The notes: generated from the sequence alone by a model not told the origin. 64,000 nucleotides of DNA from an uncultured Lachnospiraceae bacterium (GCA_910587715.1 CAJUMV010000004.1:1-64000); one strand, 5' to 3'; shown: positions 35,448 to 43,882, counted from the stretch's first letter. Translations and numbers: made by a program.

Positions 35448-35576
35448 ATGGAAAATATAGTGAAAGGTACAAAATTTGATGACAGAAACAGTCGTGGAGA
35501 TTGTAAGTATTGCAGTGACTCTCATCAGTATCTTTGTCACGCTGACCAATACCCTACAATCCTGCAAGAAACATAA
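35448..35576 (+). CDS. Leader ORF overlapping the small toxin
   Basis: This 42-codon frame starts MENIVKGTKFDDRNSRGDCK and has a strong CGGAGGTG 8 nt before its ATG, the best ribosome binding site in the locus. The product is hydrophilic with several Cys and His and resembles nothing I know. The toxin-like frame starts inside it in another phase and has only a weak signal, so translation of this leader may open or carry ribosomes to the toxin, as mok does for hok. It may have no function as a peptide. Confidence 0.4.
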   Translation: MENIVKGTKFDDRNSRGDCKYCSDSHQYLCHADQYPTILQET

Positions 35577-35610
35577 ACATCAAAAAAGCAACCGCCGCTC
35601 ACCAAAGTAG
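35479..35610 (+). CDS. Small hydrophobic/basic peptide, candidate type I toxin
   Basis: The 43-residue frame starts MTETVVEIVSIAVTLISIFV, a single membrane helix, followed by a Lys/His/Arg-rich tail (CKKHKHQKSNRRSPK). This is the plan of Fst/TxpA/holin-like type I toxins, which insert into the membrane. AAGG lies 11 nt upstream; an in-frame TTG at 35476 is another possible start. Its 3' end lies in the terminator shared with a converging RNA, the usual arrangement of txpA-ratA and par loci. The family cannot be named with certainty. Confidence 0.6.
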   Translation: MTETVVEIVSIAVTLISIFVTLTNTLQSCKKHKHQKSNRRSPK

Positions 35611-35623
35611 TTGGTTGCTTTTT
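35583..35623. terminator. Bidirectional terminator shared by toxin mRNA and antisense RNA
   Basis: AAAAAGCAACC and GGTTGCTTTTT form an 11-bp stem around 19 nt. T-runs exist on both strands, so it ends both converging transcripts. It overlaps the last codons of the small peptide. Confidence 0.75.
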
Positions 35624-35678
35624 GATAAATAGCCAATAACCAAGGTGAACCGTTTGCTATATGGGCAGCACCTTTTAT
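35583..35678 (-). ncRNA. Candidate antisense RNA (antitoxin) of the type I locus
   Basis: The minus-strand promoter at 35685-35712 predicts an RNA of about 95 nt, starting near 35678 and ending in the shared terminator. It overlaps the 3' end of the toxin transcript and contains no good reading frame. In txpA-ratA and par systems such an RNA pairs with the toxin mRNA and blocks translation or triggers decay. Existence of the RNA is inferred from promoter and terminator alone. Confidence 0.55.
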
Positions 35679-35684
35679 GAATCC

Positions 35685-35712
35685 ATTATAACAAAGTTTT
35701 CTATAATGTCAA
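35685..35712 (-). promoter_or_regulatory. Consensus promoter of the antisense RNA
   Basis: TTGACA and TATAAT on the minus strand are 16 bp apart, facing the toxin promoter 35332-35360. Confidence 0.7.
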
Positions 35713-35766
35713 CTAAAATATCGACTAATATTCGCGCATAATATAACTAAAAGTTACAATTTACAT

Positions 35767-36699
35767 TCACTCCTCCCGCACCACCAGCTTAAACACCGCC
35801 GTATTCGCATAAGTCAGCGGCTCCCCGTGCATGAAAAACACGATGCCGTCCACGGGAGCCGCCAGCTCTTCTACGATCTCCCCCTCGTAAGTGTCGATGA
35901 TGCGCGCCAGCGTCTGTCCCCGCTCCACATCTTCCCCCACGGAAACGGCAGGCTCAAACAGCCCCGCCTTCTCTGTCCTGACGGAGACCATATCCACATC
36001 TTTCACAATCTGCGAGAGATACCCGTCGTGTCCATGGTAATGCGCAATTCCCTGCTTATGCATAAAAGTCAGGATGCCCCGCTCGGCTTCCTTCGCACTT
36101 TTCTTGTCAATTCTTGTCGTGGTGGTCGTATACATGCTGAACGCCTGTGTCTCCCAAATCTGCCAGTTGTAATTCAAAGTGGTCGTGTCATAGGGACGCA
36201 CCTTCCGCAGGACCACGTATGGCATACCGAACTGCTTCGCCAGCTCCGTGTCCTCAAGACCCGAATCCATCATGCGCACATGAGGCATAAACTCGCCAGG
36301 CATATAAAAGGACGTAAACTGAATGCCGAACCGATAAGCGGAAATCACCCGAAATACGCCATCCGCAATGCGCTGGGTCGTCTCCCCCAAATCGTAACCG
36401 GGAAACATCCGGTTGATGTCCGTATTGTCCACCGTCCAAAAACGCTTCTGAATATTTACGGAATAAGGATTGACGCAGGGAATCACTAAAATCTGATAAC
36501 CCGGCGTCAGCTTTCCCTCCGCCTCCAGCTGTTTTAATTTTTTTACAAGCCGGGAACAACAGTAAAGCTGCTGCACCTCATTGCCACGCATACTTCCCAC
36601 AATACAGAGCGCTTTCTCCCCTTCCCCGAACTCGTAGCCCGTCACACGGAATTTGTCGCGGTATAAACCTTGTATTTCATATATGGTAACTTTTTTCAT
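35767..36699 (-). CDS. AstE/aspartoacylase-like protein, active site lost
   Basis: This 310-residue protein is a paralogue of the next gene upstream (36852-37787) and of the succinylglutamate desuccinylase/aspartoacylase family. The metal motif HGxE reads SMRGNEV, so the His is Arg. The region matching DIHAS reads GIQFTS, and the region matching VVEMG reads AFSMYT, so the second His and the catalytic Glu also seem absent. The fold markers INRMFPG and the C-terminal lipoyl-like barrel (LAAPVDGIVFFMHGEPL) are kept. It is probably a non-catalytic partner or binding subunit. It is the last gene of the ATP-grasp operon. Confidence 0.75.
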   Translation of the reverse strand: MKKVTIYEIQGLYRDKFRVTGYEFGEGEKALCIVGSMRGNEVQQLYCCSRLVKKLKQLEAEGKLTPGYQILVIPCVNPYSVNIQKRFWTVDNTDINRMFPGYDLGETTQRIADGVFRVISAYRFGIQFTSFYMPGEFMPHVRMMDSGLEDTELAKQFGMPYVVLRKVRPYDTTTLNYNWQIWETQAFSMYTTTTTRIDKKSAKEAERGILTFMHKQGIAHYHGHDGYLSQIVKDVDMVSVRTEKAGLFEPAVSVGEDVERGQTLARIIDTYEGEIVEELAAPVDGIVFFMHGEPLTYANTAVFKLVVREE

Positions 36700-36851
36700 T
36701 TTCTATCTTATCTCCATGAATCAAGCGCACATGCTTGCACGTTCATTTGACTATCAAATCAAGGTTGAAAGATTTTCTTTCCGTCATCCCCTGCGATTTC
36801 CCTTACATGTGCGTTTCCATTTAACTCCTGCTCCAACTCCGGCATACAAAC

Positions 36852-37787
36852 TCACGATGTTCTCAACAGCCGTCCCACCAAAGACCCCTCGTCCACAATC
36901 GGATACTCTCGTATCGTAAACAGCATACCGTCCATTGGCGCCCTCACTTCGTCGCGCACGCCGCCGGAAAGCGGATTGATAATCCGCCCAATCAGTTCCC
37001 CTTCCTTTAGCTGCGCCCCATGTCTGACCGCAGGCACAAAAAGACCACCGGTTGCCGCGTTTAAATAAGCCACATCCTTCGGATTGTGAGAAATAATGGG
37101 CTGCCTTACCGCCGCCGCTTCCCCCTCCCAGATGCCGAGCTTCTTCATCAGGTTGAAAATACCGTCCACCATCTGCTCTCCATACGCTTTGGTAATCCGC
37201 ATCCCCACGCCCATTTCCACCACAAGGGTGGGCGTCCCGATGCTGTTTAGGCTGTACGCCAGCGTCGATTCCAGCACCGTACTTGCGCCGTGCACCCAGA
37301 CAAAATCCACGTTGGCGTCCTTTGCCAGCGGAAGGAGCTGTTCTTCATGCAAGGCATTCACGCGTATCTGCGGAATCTCTGTCAGATAAATATTGCTGGC
37401 ATGAATGTCCAGAACGACCTCAGAGCCGCGCAAATCCTCTATGATGCGCGCCGCCAGATACTCCGTCATGTTTCCCTCGATATCCCCCGGAAACAGCCGG
37501 TTCATATCCATCTCAAACGCCGGAATCCCGCGGGTAATGGAGTCAATCCCCAGCGGGTTCATCGCCGGATAGATATCCACAATTCCTTTCAGGTTCTCCT
37601 TCTGCGCATTGATGCGCCGGATTAGTTCAAAGCACACATACTGTCCCTCCAGCTCATCCCCATGGATTCCTGTTACCACACTGATACGCTTTTTTGAGCC
37701 AGCACCGTTTTCCGGCTCAATACGGTTTTTCTGTATTTTTAATTCCTCGTCCACCGGCAGCGCCACGGACGCGACTGTTGTAATCAT
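36852..37787 (-). CDS. AstE/aspartoacylase-like metallo-deacylase
   Basis: This 311-residue protein keeps the zinc motif GIHGDELEGQ, the second His in VVLDIHASN and the Glu in LVVEMGVGM, plus MNRLFPGD, so it should be an active metallohydrolase of the M14-like AstE/AspA family. Members cleave N-acyl groups or small amide bonds. The C-terminal part (VRAPMDGMLFTIREYPIV) is a lipoyl-like barrel. Its start overlaps the transglutaminase stop by 4 bp with GGGGAGGAG upstream. In this operon it may cleave or remodel an amide made by the ATP-grasp enzyme. Confidence 0.82.
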   Translation of the reverse strand: MITTVASVALPVDEELKIQKNRIEPENGAGSKKRISVVTGIHGDELEGQYVCFELIRRINAQKENLKGIVDIYPAMNPLGIDSITRGIPAFEMDMNRLFPGDIEGNMTEYLAARIIEDLRGSEVVLDIHASNIYLTEIPQIRVNALHEEQLLPLAKDANVDFVWVHGASTVLESTLAYSLNSIGTPTLVVEMGVGMRITKAYGEQMVDGIFNLMKKLGIWEGEAAAVRQPIISHNPKDVAYLNAATGGLFVPAVRHGAQLKEGELIGRIINPLSGGVRDEVRAPMDGMLFTIREYPIVDEGSLVGRLLRTS

Positions 37788-38584
37788 GTTCTCCTCCCCT
37801 CAATCTCTTCCACCGAAACCCTGACGACCTGCGACTGCCTCCCGCCGCCGTGCATAATCCCACGGTTAATCAGGCAGTCCGCAGCGTCTCTTCCCACGCC
37901 GAGCTTAATGTGGTCGTCCCCCACAGGGGTATCGTTGGTAGGGTCGATACCGTACCAGAAGCCTTCTTTCTCAATTTCCACCCACGCATGGCTCGCCCCC
38001 TCGCCGGGAATCATCCCCGTCACATACCTGGCGGGAATCCCCTCCCTGTGCAGCAGGGCGATCAAAATATGCGCATAGTCCTGGCAGACACCGCGCCCCT
38101 GTACCCACGCCTGTTCCGCCGTAGTGTCCACATTGGTACAGCCCTTCTCATAAACAAAATCCTCATGCAGCCTATGCGTCAGAAAAAGCGCCTTTTCATA
38201 AGCATCCCCAGGCAGATCCCCCGCCAGCTTTTCATGATAAGCGATAAGCGCTTCACCCGCCCGATTCAGCCCATGCGGATGCCGGAAAACTGCCAGCATA
38301 TCTTCGTCCGCTGCCTCTTCCCTGTGATCCAGCCCCGTATACACGTCTCCCGTAATCCGAAAAGAAAAGGTGGTGTGCTCCACGTCGTCCCAGCCGTAAA
38401 TCTGTCCGTTTCCAAAAGCGTCTGTCCCCGTGCTGTAAGGCACATCCGGAGAAAGCTGCACCCTTACTTTCCCGGCACGCTGCCGCACCGTATCCTTCGG
38501 CAGACATTTAATCGTAAAATGGCAGGAGGAAACCGTCTCCGAATAGTCAATCTGCATGTAATAGTCAAATGTTAATTTTTTCAC
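37784..38584 (-). CDS. Transglutaminase-like cysteine protease
   Basis: This 266-residue protein has a complete transglutaminase-like triad: Cys in GRGVCQDYAH, His in ASHAWVEI and Asp in YGIDPTND. An N-terminal beta domain (residues about 1-110) is typical of the bacterial type that travels with circularly permuted ATP-grasp and alpha-E proteins. Members act as peptidases or amide transferases. It overlaps both neighbours by 4 bp. No signal peptide is seen, so it is cytoplasmic. Confidence 0.85.
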   Translation of the reverse strand: MKKLTFDYYMQIDYSETVSSCHFTIKCLPKDTVRQRAGKVRVQLSPDVPYSTGTDAFGNGQIYGWDDVEHTTFSFRITGDVYTGLDHREEAADEDMLAVFRHPHGLNRAGEALIAYHEKLAGDLPGDAYEKALFLTHRLHEDFVYEKGCTNVDTTAEQAWVQGRGVCQDYAHILIALLHREGIPARYVTGMIPGEGASHAWVEIEKEGFWYGIDPTNDTPVGDDHIKLGVGRDAADCLINRGIMHGGGRQSQVVRVSVEEIEGRRT

Positions 38585-39243
38585 AGAATCGCCTCCACTT
38601 CCCTTACAATCCTGTAATAGTTGAGCTCCGGTCCCTTCACAAGTATTTTCAACGACTCCAGCTTATCCGGGTCATATTCCAGACCGCTTCTCTCCACCCG
38701 GGGAATCATGCGGTGCACCTCCCGTTCCAATGCCTCCTGCTTCATGCCAAGTCTTGCGTAAAGATCAATGCGCTCGATGCGCTTCCCCGCCTTGATGATA
38801 TTCCTAATCTGCTCTGCGTCAATCTGGTCATCCGCCGTGCCCCAGAACGCCATCAGGTCATCTAACGCGTGCTGCAGCTCTATGAGCGGCGCCCTGCTCT
38901 CCCCCGCCTTATTCATCTCATAGAGGGCAAGCTGTATGTAAGACAGCGTCTCGGAGCCGATACTCTCCCGCAGAACAATCGCGTTGTCGTACGCCCTGTT
39001 TAAATTGCTGACGATGGAATCCGGATTGCCCCCGTCGAACGGATATTTTTTTAAAAACGTATTTTTATCACCGTAAACATCCGGAATGTCCACCATTACG
39101 CAAAAATCCCGATAGCTGTCCGTAATCTCGTCAATCATAGTGTCAAAGCTCCTGTAAAAGATGCGAAGCGTCGTGTAAACCCTCTCCGTATATCTTCCCA
39201 GCCAATATAATCTGTCCGCCTGTTCTACTGAGATAATACCCAT
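38581..39243 (-). CDS. Alpha-E domain protein (DUF403)
   Basis: This all-helical protein starts MGIISVEQADRLYWLGRYTERV, the conserved opening of the alpha-E family. Its 220 residues are fewer than the roughly 310 usual elsewhere, though the frame is clean. The alpha-E family almost always accompanies circularly permuted ATP-grasp and transglutaminase proteins in predicted peptide-synthesis clusters. Its biochemical role is unknown; a scaffold or substrate-holding part is likely. It overlaps the ATP-grasp gene by 19 bp and the transglutaminase by 4 bp. Confidence 0.82.
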   Translation of the reverse strand: MGIISVEQADRLYWLGRYTERVYTTLRIFYRSFDTMIDEITDSYRDFCVMVDIPDVYGDKNTFLKKYPFDGGNPDSIVSNLNRAYDNAIVLRESIGSETLSYIQLALYEMNKAGESRAPLIELQHALDDLMAFWGTADDQIDAEQIRNIIKAGKRIERIDLYARLGMKQEALEREVHRMIPRVERSGLEYDPDKLESLKILVKGPELNYYRIVREVEAIL

Positions 39244-40556
39244 GTGTCCTTAAAACCTCCTCCCTGCGATGAATTGACAATAAACGAATCCGGATTTCTG
39301 GAAAACCGTGTCAGACCACTCTTCCACACAAGCGGCTCCTCCGCCATCAGCACAAACGCCCGCAGATCGGCTTTCCTCGGTACCACAAAAAAATCGTCCA
39401 TAATATCCAAATCCTGAAAATCAATCACTTCCTGCGCAATAAACCTTCTGGGCTCCCTTTTAAGCAGCGCAATAAAATCTTCCTTCTGCTCCTTCGACAT
39501 GGTATTGCCAAACACCACGCCATAACCGCCTGCTTCCGCCACATCCTTTAATACCAGTCTGTCAAAGTGTTCCAGCACATACCGCATATCCTCCTCATAG
39601 AACGGAAGATATGTGGGTGCGTTCGACAACACCGGCTCCTCGTCCAGATAATAACGGATCATCTTCGGCACGAAATAATAGATGCCCTTGTCGTCCGCCA
39701 CACCGTTGCCCGGCGCGTTTAAAAGCGCCACATTTCCCTTGCGGAACACATCATAAATATGAGGAATGCCAATCAGAGAATCTGCCCTGAAATTCATGGG
39801 GTCAAGGTAATCGTCCGATATCCGCCTGTATACCGCTCCCACCGGCTCGAGACTGCCGTCCATCGACACATAGTACAGCCTGTCGTTCTTTACCCGAAGC
39901 TCCGAGCCGTTTACCAGATGCGCTCCCGTCTTTTCCGCCAGATAGGAATGCTCGAAATAAGCCGCATTGTACCGCCCCGGCGTGAGGATGACCGTATGCC
40001 CGCCTGTATTCACATAGTCCATTGTGTGGCGCAGCAGCCCGGCATAATTTCGGTTATCCTCCAGATGATTGTCATGAAACGTATCCGGCGAGCTTCTCCT
40101 GCAAAGCTCTCTGGCAATCATCGGGTAAGACGCTCCGGAAGGCACCCGCAGATTGTCTTCGAGAATATACCAGTTCCCATCCTTCCCTTTTACCAAATCA
40201 ATCCCGGAAATATGGGCATAAATGCCTTTCGGCGGCATTGCACCCTCACACTCCGCCATATAACCGCTCGAAGCAAAAATAAAATCCTCCGGCACAATCC
40301 CGTCCTTCACAATCTGCTTCTTACTGTAGATATCCTTGATAAACAGGTTGAGCGCCATGACGCGCTGCTCTAAGCCCCGCTCCAAAAACAAAAACTCCTC
40401 GTGCTCAATAATCCTCGGAATCGCGTCAAACGGGAAAAGCTGTTCTTTAAAGACATTATTCTTGTAAATGCCAAATTTCACGCCGTAGCGCGCAAGCAGC
40501 TCATTGACCGTGTCCGTATGCTGTAAAAGGTCTAACTGTTGTATTCTTTCTTCCAT
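39225..40556 (-). CDS. Circularly permuted ATP-grasp protein (DUF404/DUF407 type)
   Basis: This protein of about 443 residues matches the circularly permuted ATP-grasp type 2 family: GIYKNNVFKEQLFPFDAIPRI near the start, SGIDLVKGKDGNWYILEDNLRVPSG, LTPGRYNAAYFEHSYLA, and VLKDVAEAGGYGVVFG, where Lys and Gly residues hold ATP. Such enzymes are predicted amide or peptide ligases. The ATG at 40556 has AGAAGG 5 nt upstream; the ATG at 40574 is an alternative directly after the preceding stop. It sits in the middle of the operon. Confidence 0.85.
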   Translation of the reverse strand: MEERIQQLDLLQHTDTVNELLARYGVKFGIYKNNVFKEQLFPFDAIPRIIEHEEFLFLERGLEQRVMALNLFIKDIYSKKQIVKDGIVPEDFIFASSGYMAECEGAMPPKGIYAHISGIDLVKGKDGNWYILEDNLRVPSGASYPMIARELCRRSSPDTFHDNHLEDNRNYAGLLRHTMDYVNTGGHTVILTPGRYNAAYFEHSYLAEKTGAHLVNGSELRVKNDRLYYVSMDGSLEPVGAVYRRISDDYLDPMNFRADSLIGIPHIYDVFRKGNVALLNAPGNGVADDKGIYYFVPKMIRYYLDEEPVLSNAPTYLPFYEEDMRYVLEHFDRLVLKDVAEAGGYGVVFGNTMSKEQKEDFIALLKREPRRFIAQEVIDFQDLDIMDDFFVVPRKADLRAFVLMAEEPLVWKSGLTRFSRNPDSFIVNSSQGGGFKDTWVLSQ

Positions 40557-40574
40557 ACTTACCTTCTTCCTCAT

Positions 40575-41171
40575 TTAATCCTGAAACATATCCCTCGCAA
40601 GTCCTGCCAGAATCTGCGCTGTCTTCTCTATTCCAAAGCGGCTTGAATCAACCATCAAATCCCGGTTGGAAAAAACATCCGTATACTCCGGGCAGTACCT
40701 TCTGTGATATAACTCCCTTGAACGGTCCACCTCCCGAATCATCTTTCTCGCCACTTTCTCTTCCATCTTCAATATCTCCGTGCAATTTTTCAGACGCCTC
40801 TCATAAGGCGCATAAATATATACGTTCAACCGATTCTCGGCATCCGCCAGAATGGATTCCGCACACCGTCCCACGATAATACAGGATTCCTTCTTCGCTA
40901 AATCCTCTATGATATTCTTCTGAATGCTGAAAATCTCGTCCTGCATATTGGAAACGCCCATTCCTAATGGGTACTGCCTTTTAAAATATTTGGAATTGGC
41001 ATTTTCCTCCGTCGCGCTGACCGTGGATACGGGAAGCCCCATCCGCTTCGCCGTCTCCTCCACAATATCCCTGTCATAAAAGTTAATGTCCAGCTCCTCC
41101 GCCATCTGCTTGGCAATGGTTCCTCCCATACTGCCAAACTGCCTTGAAATGGTAATTACAAACTGTTTCAT
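40575..41171 (-). CDS. Cytidylate-kinase-like protein
   Basis: This 198-residue protein belongs to the cytidylate-kinase-like P-loop family. The start VITISRQFGSMGGTIAKQMAEEL holds an atypical P-loop without the usual GKS, and INFYDRDIV and CIIVGRCAESIL are family motifs. These proteins are widespread in Firmicutes and their substrate is not established. It is coupled to the permease before it (TGATG) and followed at once by the ATP-grasp gene. A role in phosphorylating an operon metabolite is possible. Confidence 0.75.
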   Translation of the reverse strand: MKQFVITISRQFGSMGGTIAKQMAEELDINFYDRDIVEETAKRMGLPVSTVSATEENANSKYFKRQYPLGMGVSNMQDEIFSIQKNIIEDLAKKESCIIVGRCAESILADAENRLNVYIYAPYERRLKNCTEILKMEEKVARKMIREVDRSRELYHRRYCPEYTDVFSNRDLMVDSSRFGIEKTAQILAGLARDMFQD

Positions 41172-41923
41172 CACGCCACCACCCGTTTTCTCTTTTTCTG
41201 CATATTTCTGACCATAAAGGAAATCGTAAAATTAATTGCAAAATAAATCAGACAGGCAAACCCGAAAAGCACAAACACATCCGACACATTAACCGTCCCC
41301 ATTCCGTTGTATTTCTGCGCCGAACTCAAAATCTTTTTTACCCGCGCCATCAATTCAATCGTCGCCACATTTGCCAGATAGGACGAATCCTTGATTGTCG
41401 TAATCACCTGGCTCAAAAGCGTGGGCACAATATTCCGGTAAGCTTGTGGCAGCACAATATAAACCATAATCTGTAACGTTCCGAAGCCCTGAGAATGCCC
41501 CGCTTCAAACTGTCCCTCCGCCACAGAGTTTAAACCTCCCCTGACGATCTCGGCAATCACCGAAGAAGTAAATAAGATAAGCGCAGCCGCCGTCTTGAAC
41601 AAGAGCTTTACCTCCGCTGAAGAAAGCCCCCACATTTTCCGTCCCAGAAATTCCGGACAGGGACAGAATACAAGGCAGACGAAAATCCACAAAAGAAGCG
41701 GCGTATTGCGGAATATTTCTATGTAGGCAACCGCCAGCCATTTAAAAATTCTTGTCTTCCTGCTGTTACAATAATTCCTCAAAAGCGCCAGCACCGAGCC
41801 GAAAACCAAGCCGATTACCACAGCCATCAGGGAAATGATAACCGTAAACGCCACACCTTTTAACAGATAGAGCAAAACCGCGCCGTTTGTTATGATAGAC
41901 AGACTTCCTTTGATCGTCCCCAT
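41171..41923 (-). CDS. Polar amino acid ABC transporter permease
   Basis: This 250-residue permease of the HisM/GlnP type has about five membrane helices and the signature of the inner-membrane component in EAGHSQGFGTLQIMVYIVLPQAYR, which contacts the ATPase. EIFRNTPLLLWIF is also typical. It pairs with the permease encoded 3 bp upstream. It overlaps the next gene by a single base. Confidence 0.88.
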   Translation of the reverse strand: MGTIKGSLSIITNGAVLLYLLKGVAFTVIISLMAVVIGLVFGSVLALLRNYCNSRKTRIFKWLAVAYIEIFRNTPLLLWIFVCLVFCPCPEFLGRKMWGLSSAEVKLLFKTAAALILFTSSVIAEIVRGGLNSVAEGQFEAGHSQGFGTLQIMVYIVLPQAYRNIVPTLLSQVITTIKDSSYLANVATIELMARVKKILSSAQKYNGMGTVNVSDVFVLFGFACLIYFAINFTISFMVRNMQKKRKRVVA

Positions 41924-41926
41924 AGA

Positions 41927-42652
41927 TTATGCCATCCTTTCTGATCGCTTCCGGTTCACTTTCCCACTGCGGTCCTCACGCCGCTTCAGGGAAATCTCCC
42001 ACATGCTCGCCAGTGAAGAAAGCGGGCAGCAGACAACGAAAAACAAAAGTCCGCTTATGAGATATGCCGGTGCGTATGCACCGCCCGTACTCTCCCCCGT
42101 CACAAAGCTGTAGGTCGTAGAAATCAAATCCGCACCTCCCACAATATAAAGACAGGACGTATTTTTAAATATATTTACTACCTGATTCACCATAGGCGGC
42201 AAAATCACCTTAATACTCTGTGGCAAAATGACATAATACATTCTCCCCAGATAACCGAACCCCTGGGAAAAAGCTGCTTCAAACTGCCCCTTTGGAACCG
42301 CCTCAATCCCGGCTCGCACGACCTCCGCCACATAAGCGCCGTGATAGATGCCGAGAGCCAGCACACCCGTCATCAGAATCCCCAGCCCATGCCCCGAAAA
42401 CGCCAGCGCATAGTAGAGAAAGCACATCTGTAAAAGCAGCGGCGTATTCTGTATCAGCTCCACATAAACTCTGGCTATCGCCGCCAGCGGTTTTTTCCCG
42501 CTGGTGGCAAACAGTCCCAGTACAACCCCAATGCACAGGGAGAGCAGCAGACCGAATCCCGCTGAAATCACAGTATTCTTAAGCCCCATCAAAAAGGTGC
42601 CCCTGTAAACCCAAACTTTATTCCAAGCATTTGCCGAAAACAATCCCGCCAT
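41927..42652 (-). CDS. Polar amino acid ABC transporter permease
   Basis: This 241-residue permease matches the same family as its neighbour: YVELIQNTPLLLQMCFLYY, AEVVRAGIEAVPKGQFEAAF and SQGFGYLGRMYYVILPQSIK. It probably forms a heterodimer with the product of the next gene. A 135-bp gap with two strong hairpins separates it from the binding-protein gene. Confidence 0.88.
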   Translation of the reverse strand: MAGLFSANAWNKVWVYRGTFLMGLKNTVISAGFGLLLSLCIGVVLGLFATSGKKPLAAIARVYVELIQNTPLLLQMCFLYYALAFSGHGLGILMTGVLALGIYHGAYVAEVVRAGIEAVPKGQFEAAFSQGFGYLGRMYYVILPQSIKVILPPMVNQVVNIFKNTSCLYIVGGADLISTTYSFVTGESTGGAYAPAYLISGLLFFVVCCPLSSLASMWEISLKRREDRSGKVNRKRSERMA

Positions 42653-42690
42653 GACATTCTCCCTCTACTTTATCTATATTCTTTCGGCAC

Positions 42691-42785
42691 AGAGAATGCC
42701 GTCTTTTGGCATTCTCTCATGCGAAACATAGAATTTCCTGGCGTTCCGTCCAATGGCGGGACGTCTTTGGAAATTCTTTTCGCAT
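42691..42785 (-). promoter_or_regulatory. Two strong hairpins between binding protein and permease genes
   Basis: Hairpin one is a perfect 10-bp stem, AGAGAATGCC/GGCATTCTCT (42691-42717). Hairpin two runs from 42719 to 42785, with ATGCGAAA/TTTCGCAT, AGAATTTCC/GGAAATTCT and an inner CGTTCCG/CGGGACG stem. Neither has a T-run, so they fit RNA stabilisers or processing sites that raise binding-protein levels over the permeases. Confidence 0.65.
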
Positions 42786-42787
42786 TG

Positions 42788-43729
42788 CTATTCGATTCCA
42801 TTCTCCGCAATCAGTCCGTCGATGGTACCGTCGGATAACCACCCTGTCACCAGCCCATCCACATAAGCGCTGAACCCGGAGTCCTTCTTCGTTGCCACAC
42901 CGTACTCCTGCGGGGCGAACTTCTCGTCAATGTAAGTGCGGTCATCCGTGTGATACACCGCCAGAATAGATTTATCTACACAGAAAGCGTCCACCTCTCC
43001 CGCACTCAAAGCCGTGGAGATGGTCGGATAGTCGTCGTACTGCGCAAAGCTGATTCCGTCCGTCCATGTCGCCGGGTCAAAGGTCTCCGCGTCAAAGCCA
43101 TCGCCGCTGATCACGCCGTTTTCAACCATTGCCGCCACAAGACTTCTCGCCGAAGTAGAACCCGAGGATACGCCCACCTTCTTGTCCTTCAAATCAGCAA
43201 GTCCGGCAATGCCCGAATCTTTCTGTACCAGAACCGTCACATAATCCGTATAATAAGGTGTGGAGAAATCCCAGCTCTGCTTCCGTTCATCCGTGATGGT
43301 AAAGGTCGCCAGCACGCAGTCGATATCGCCAGAATCCAAAAGCTCCGTCCTTGTCGCTGCTGTCACTGTCGTGAACTCTACATCCACGCCCAGACTCTCC
43401 GCAATCTTCTCCGCCAGAGAAATCTCCATGCCGGAATACTCCCCTGTCAGTTCATCCTGAAATCCGAAGCCGATTACCGCATTCTTTACGCCTACCCGAA
43501 GCACGCCTCTGTCAATGATTGCCTGCACATCCGCAGACACGTCGCCAGTCGCTTCCTCTGCAGGCGCTTCGCTCTCCTCTGCGGCAGGTGTTTCCTCACC
43601 CGCATCTTCCGTTTCCGCCGCTGGCTCTGCGGGTTCCGCTGCTACTGCCGTCTTTTCCGCACCGCAGCCCGTCAGCGCCATCATGGTCATCGCTATGCCC
43701 AATGCCATTGCCAATACTTTCTTTTTCAT
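42788..43729 (-). CDS. Amino acid ABC transporter substrate-binding lipoprotein
   Basis: The protein starts MKKKVLAMALGIAMTMMALT and has the lipobox ALTGC, so it is lipid-anchored outside the membrane. A low-complexity acidic Ala/Glu linker (residues about 24-65) precedes a family 3 solute-binding domain (VLRVGVKNAVIGFGFQDE; EYSGMEISLAEKIAESLG; DCVLATFTITDERKQ). It should capture an amino acid or similar small molecule. I start it at 43729 with GGAGGAG upstream. Confidence 0.88.
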   Translation of the reverse strand: MKKKVLAMALGIAMTMMALTGCGAEKTAVAAEPAEPAAETEDAGEETPAAEESEAPAEEATGDVSADVQAIIDRGVLRVGVKNAVIGFGFQDELTGEYSGMEISLAEKIAESLGVDVEFTTVTAATRTELLDSGDIDCVLATFTITDERKQSWDFSTPYYTDYVTVLVQKDSGIAGLADLKDKKVGVSSGSTSARSLVAAMVENGVISGDGFDAETFDPATWTDGISFAQYDDYPTISTALSAGEVDAFCVDKSILAVYHTDDRTYIDEKFAPQEYGVATKKDSGFSAYVDGLVTGWLSDGTIDGLIAENGIE

Positions 43730-43773
43730 AATGTTCTCCTCCATTCCGAAGCGTCTTTTGCTGAGGAACGCGA

Positions 43774-43871
43774 GCAGAATCTCAAATTCTGCCCTGCGAT
43801 CATAGGAATTTGCGACGCTCCTATAGCAAATTCCAGATTGAAAAATAAGGTCATCAGACTTATTTTTCAAT
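43774..43871 (-). promoter_or_regulatory. Three hairpins between ATPase and binding-protein genes
   Basis: Perfect stems are GCAGAAT/ATTCTGC (43774-43792), GGAATTTGC/GCAAATTCC (43805-43834) and the 13-bp ATTGAAAAATAAG/CTTATTTTTCAAT (43837-43871). They fill the 153-bp gap between the two genes and probably govern relative expression or mRNA ends. Confidence 0.65.
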
Positions 43872-43882
43872 CGCTCCTCCTC

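Larger units (their letters stand above)
35365..35672. repeat. Inverted repeats flanking the small toxin locus
   Basis: The left copy (35365-35395) holds TTGCTGCCC and then GCGGTTCACCTT. The right copy (35642-35672) holds the same two blocks in inverted orientation (AAGGTGAACCG and GGGCAGCACC). Each copy lies just inside one of two converging consensus promoters, so both transcripts begin with nearly the same sequence. The middle of the repeat has diverged. Confidence 0.65.

Noticed and set aside
42691..42785. Intrinsic terminators inside the importer operon
   Set aside because: The stems are strong but lack a T-run, and co-directional genes of the same transporter follow.
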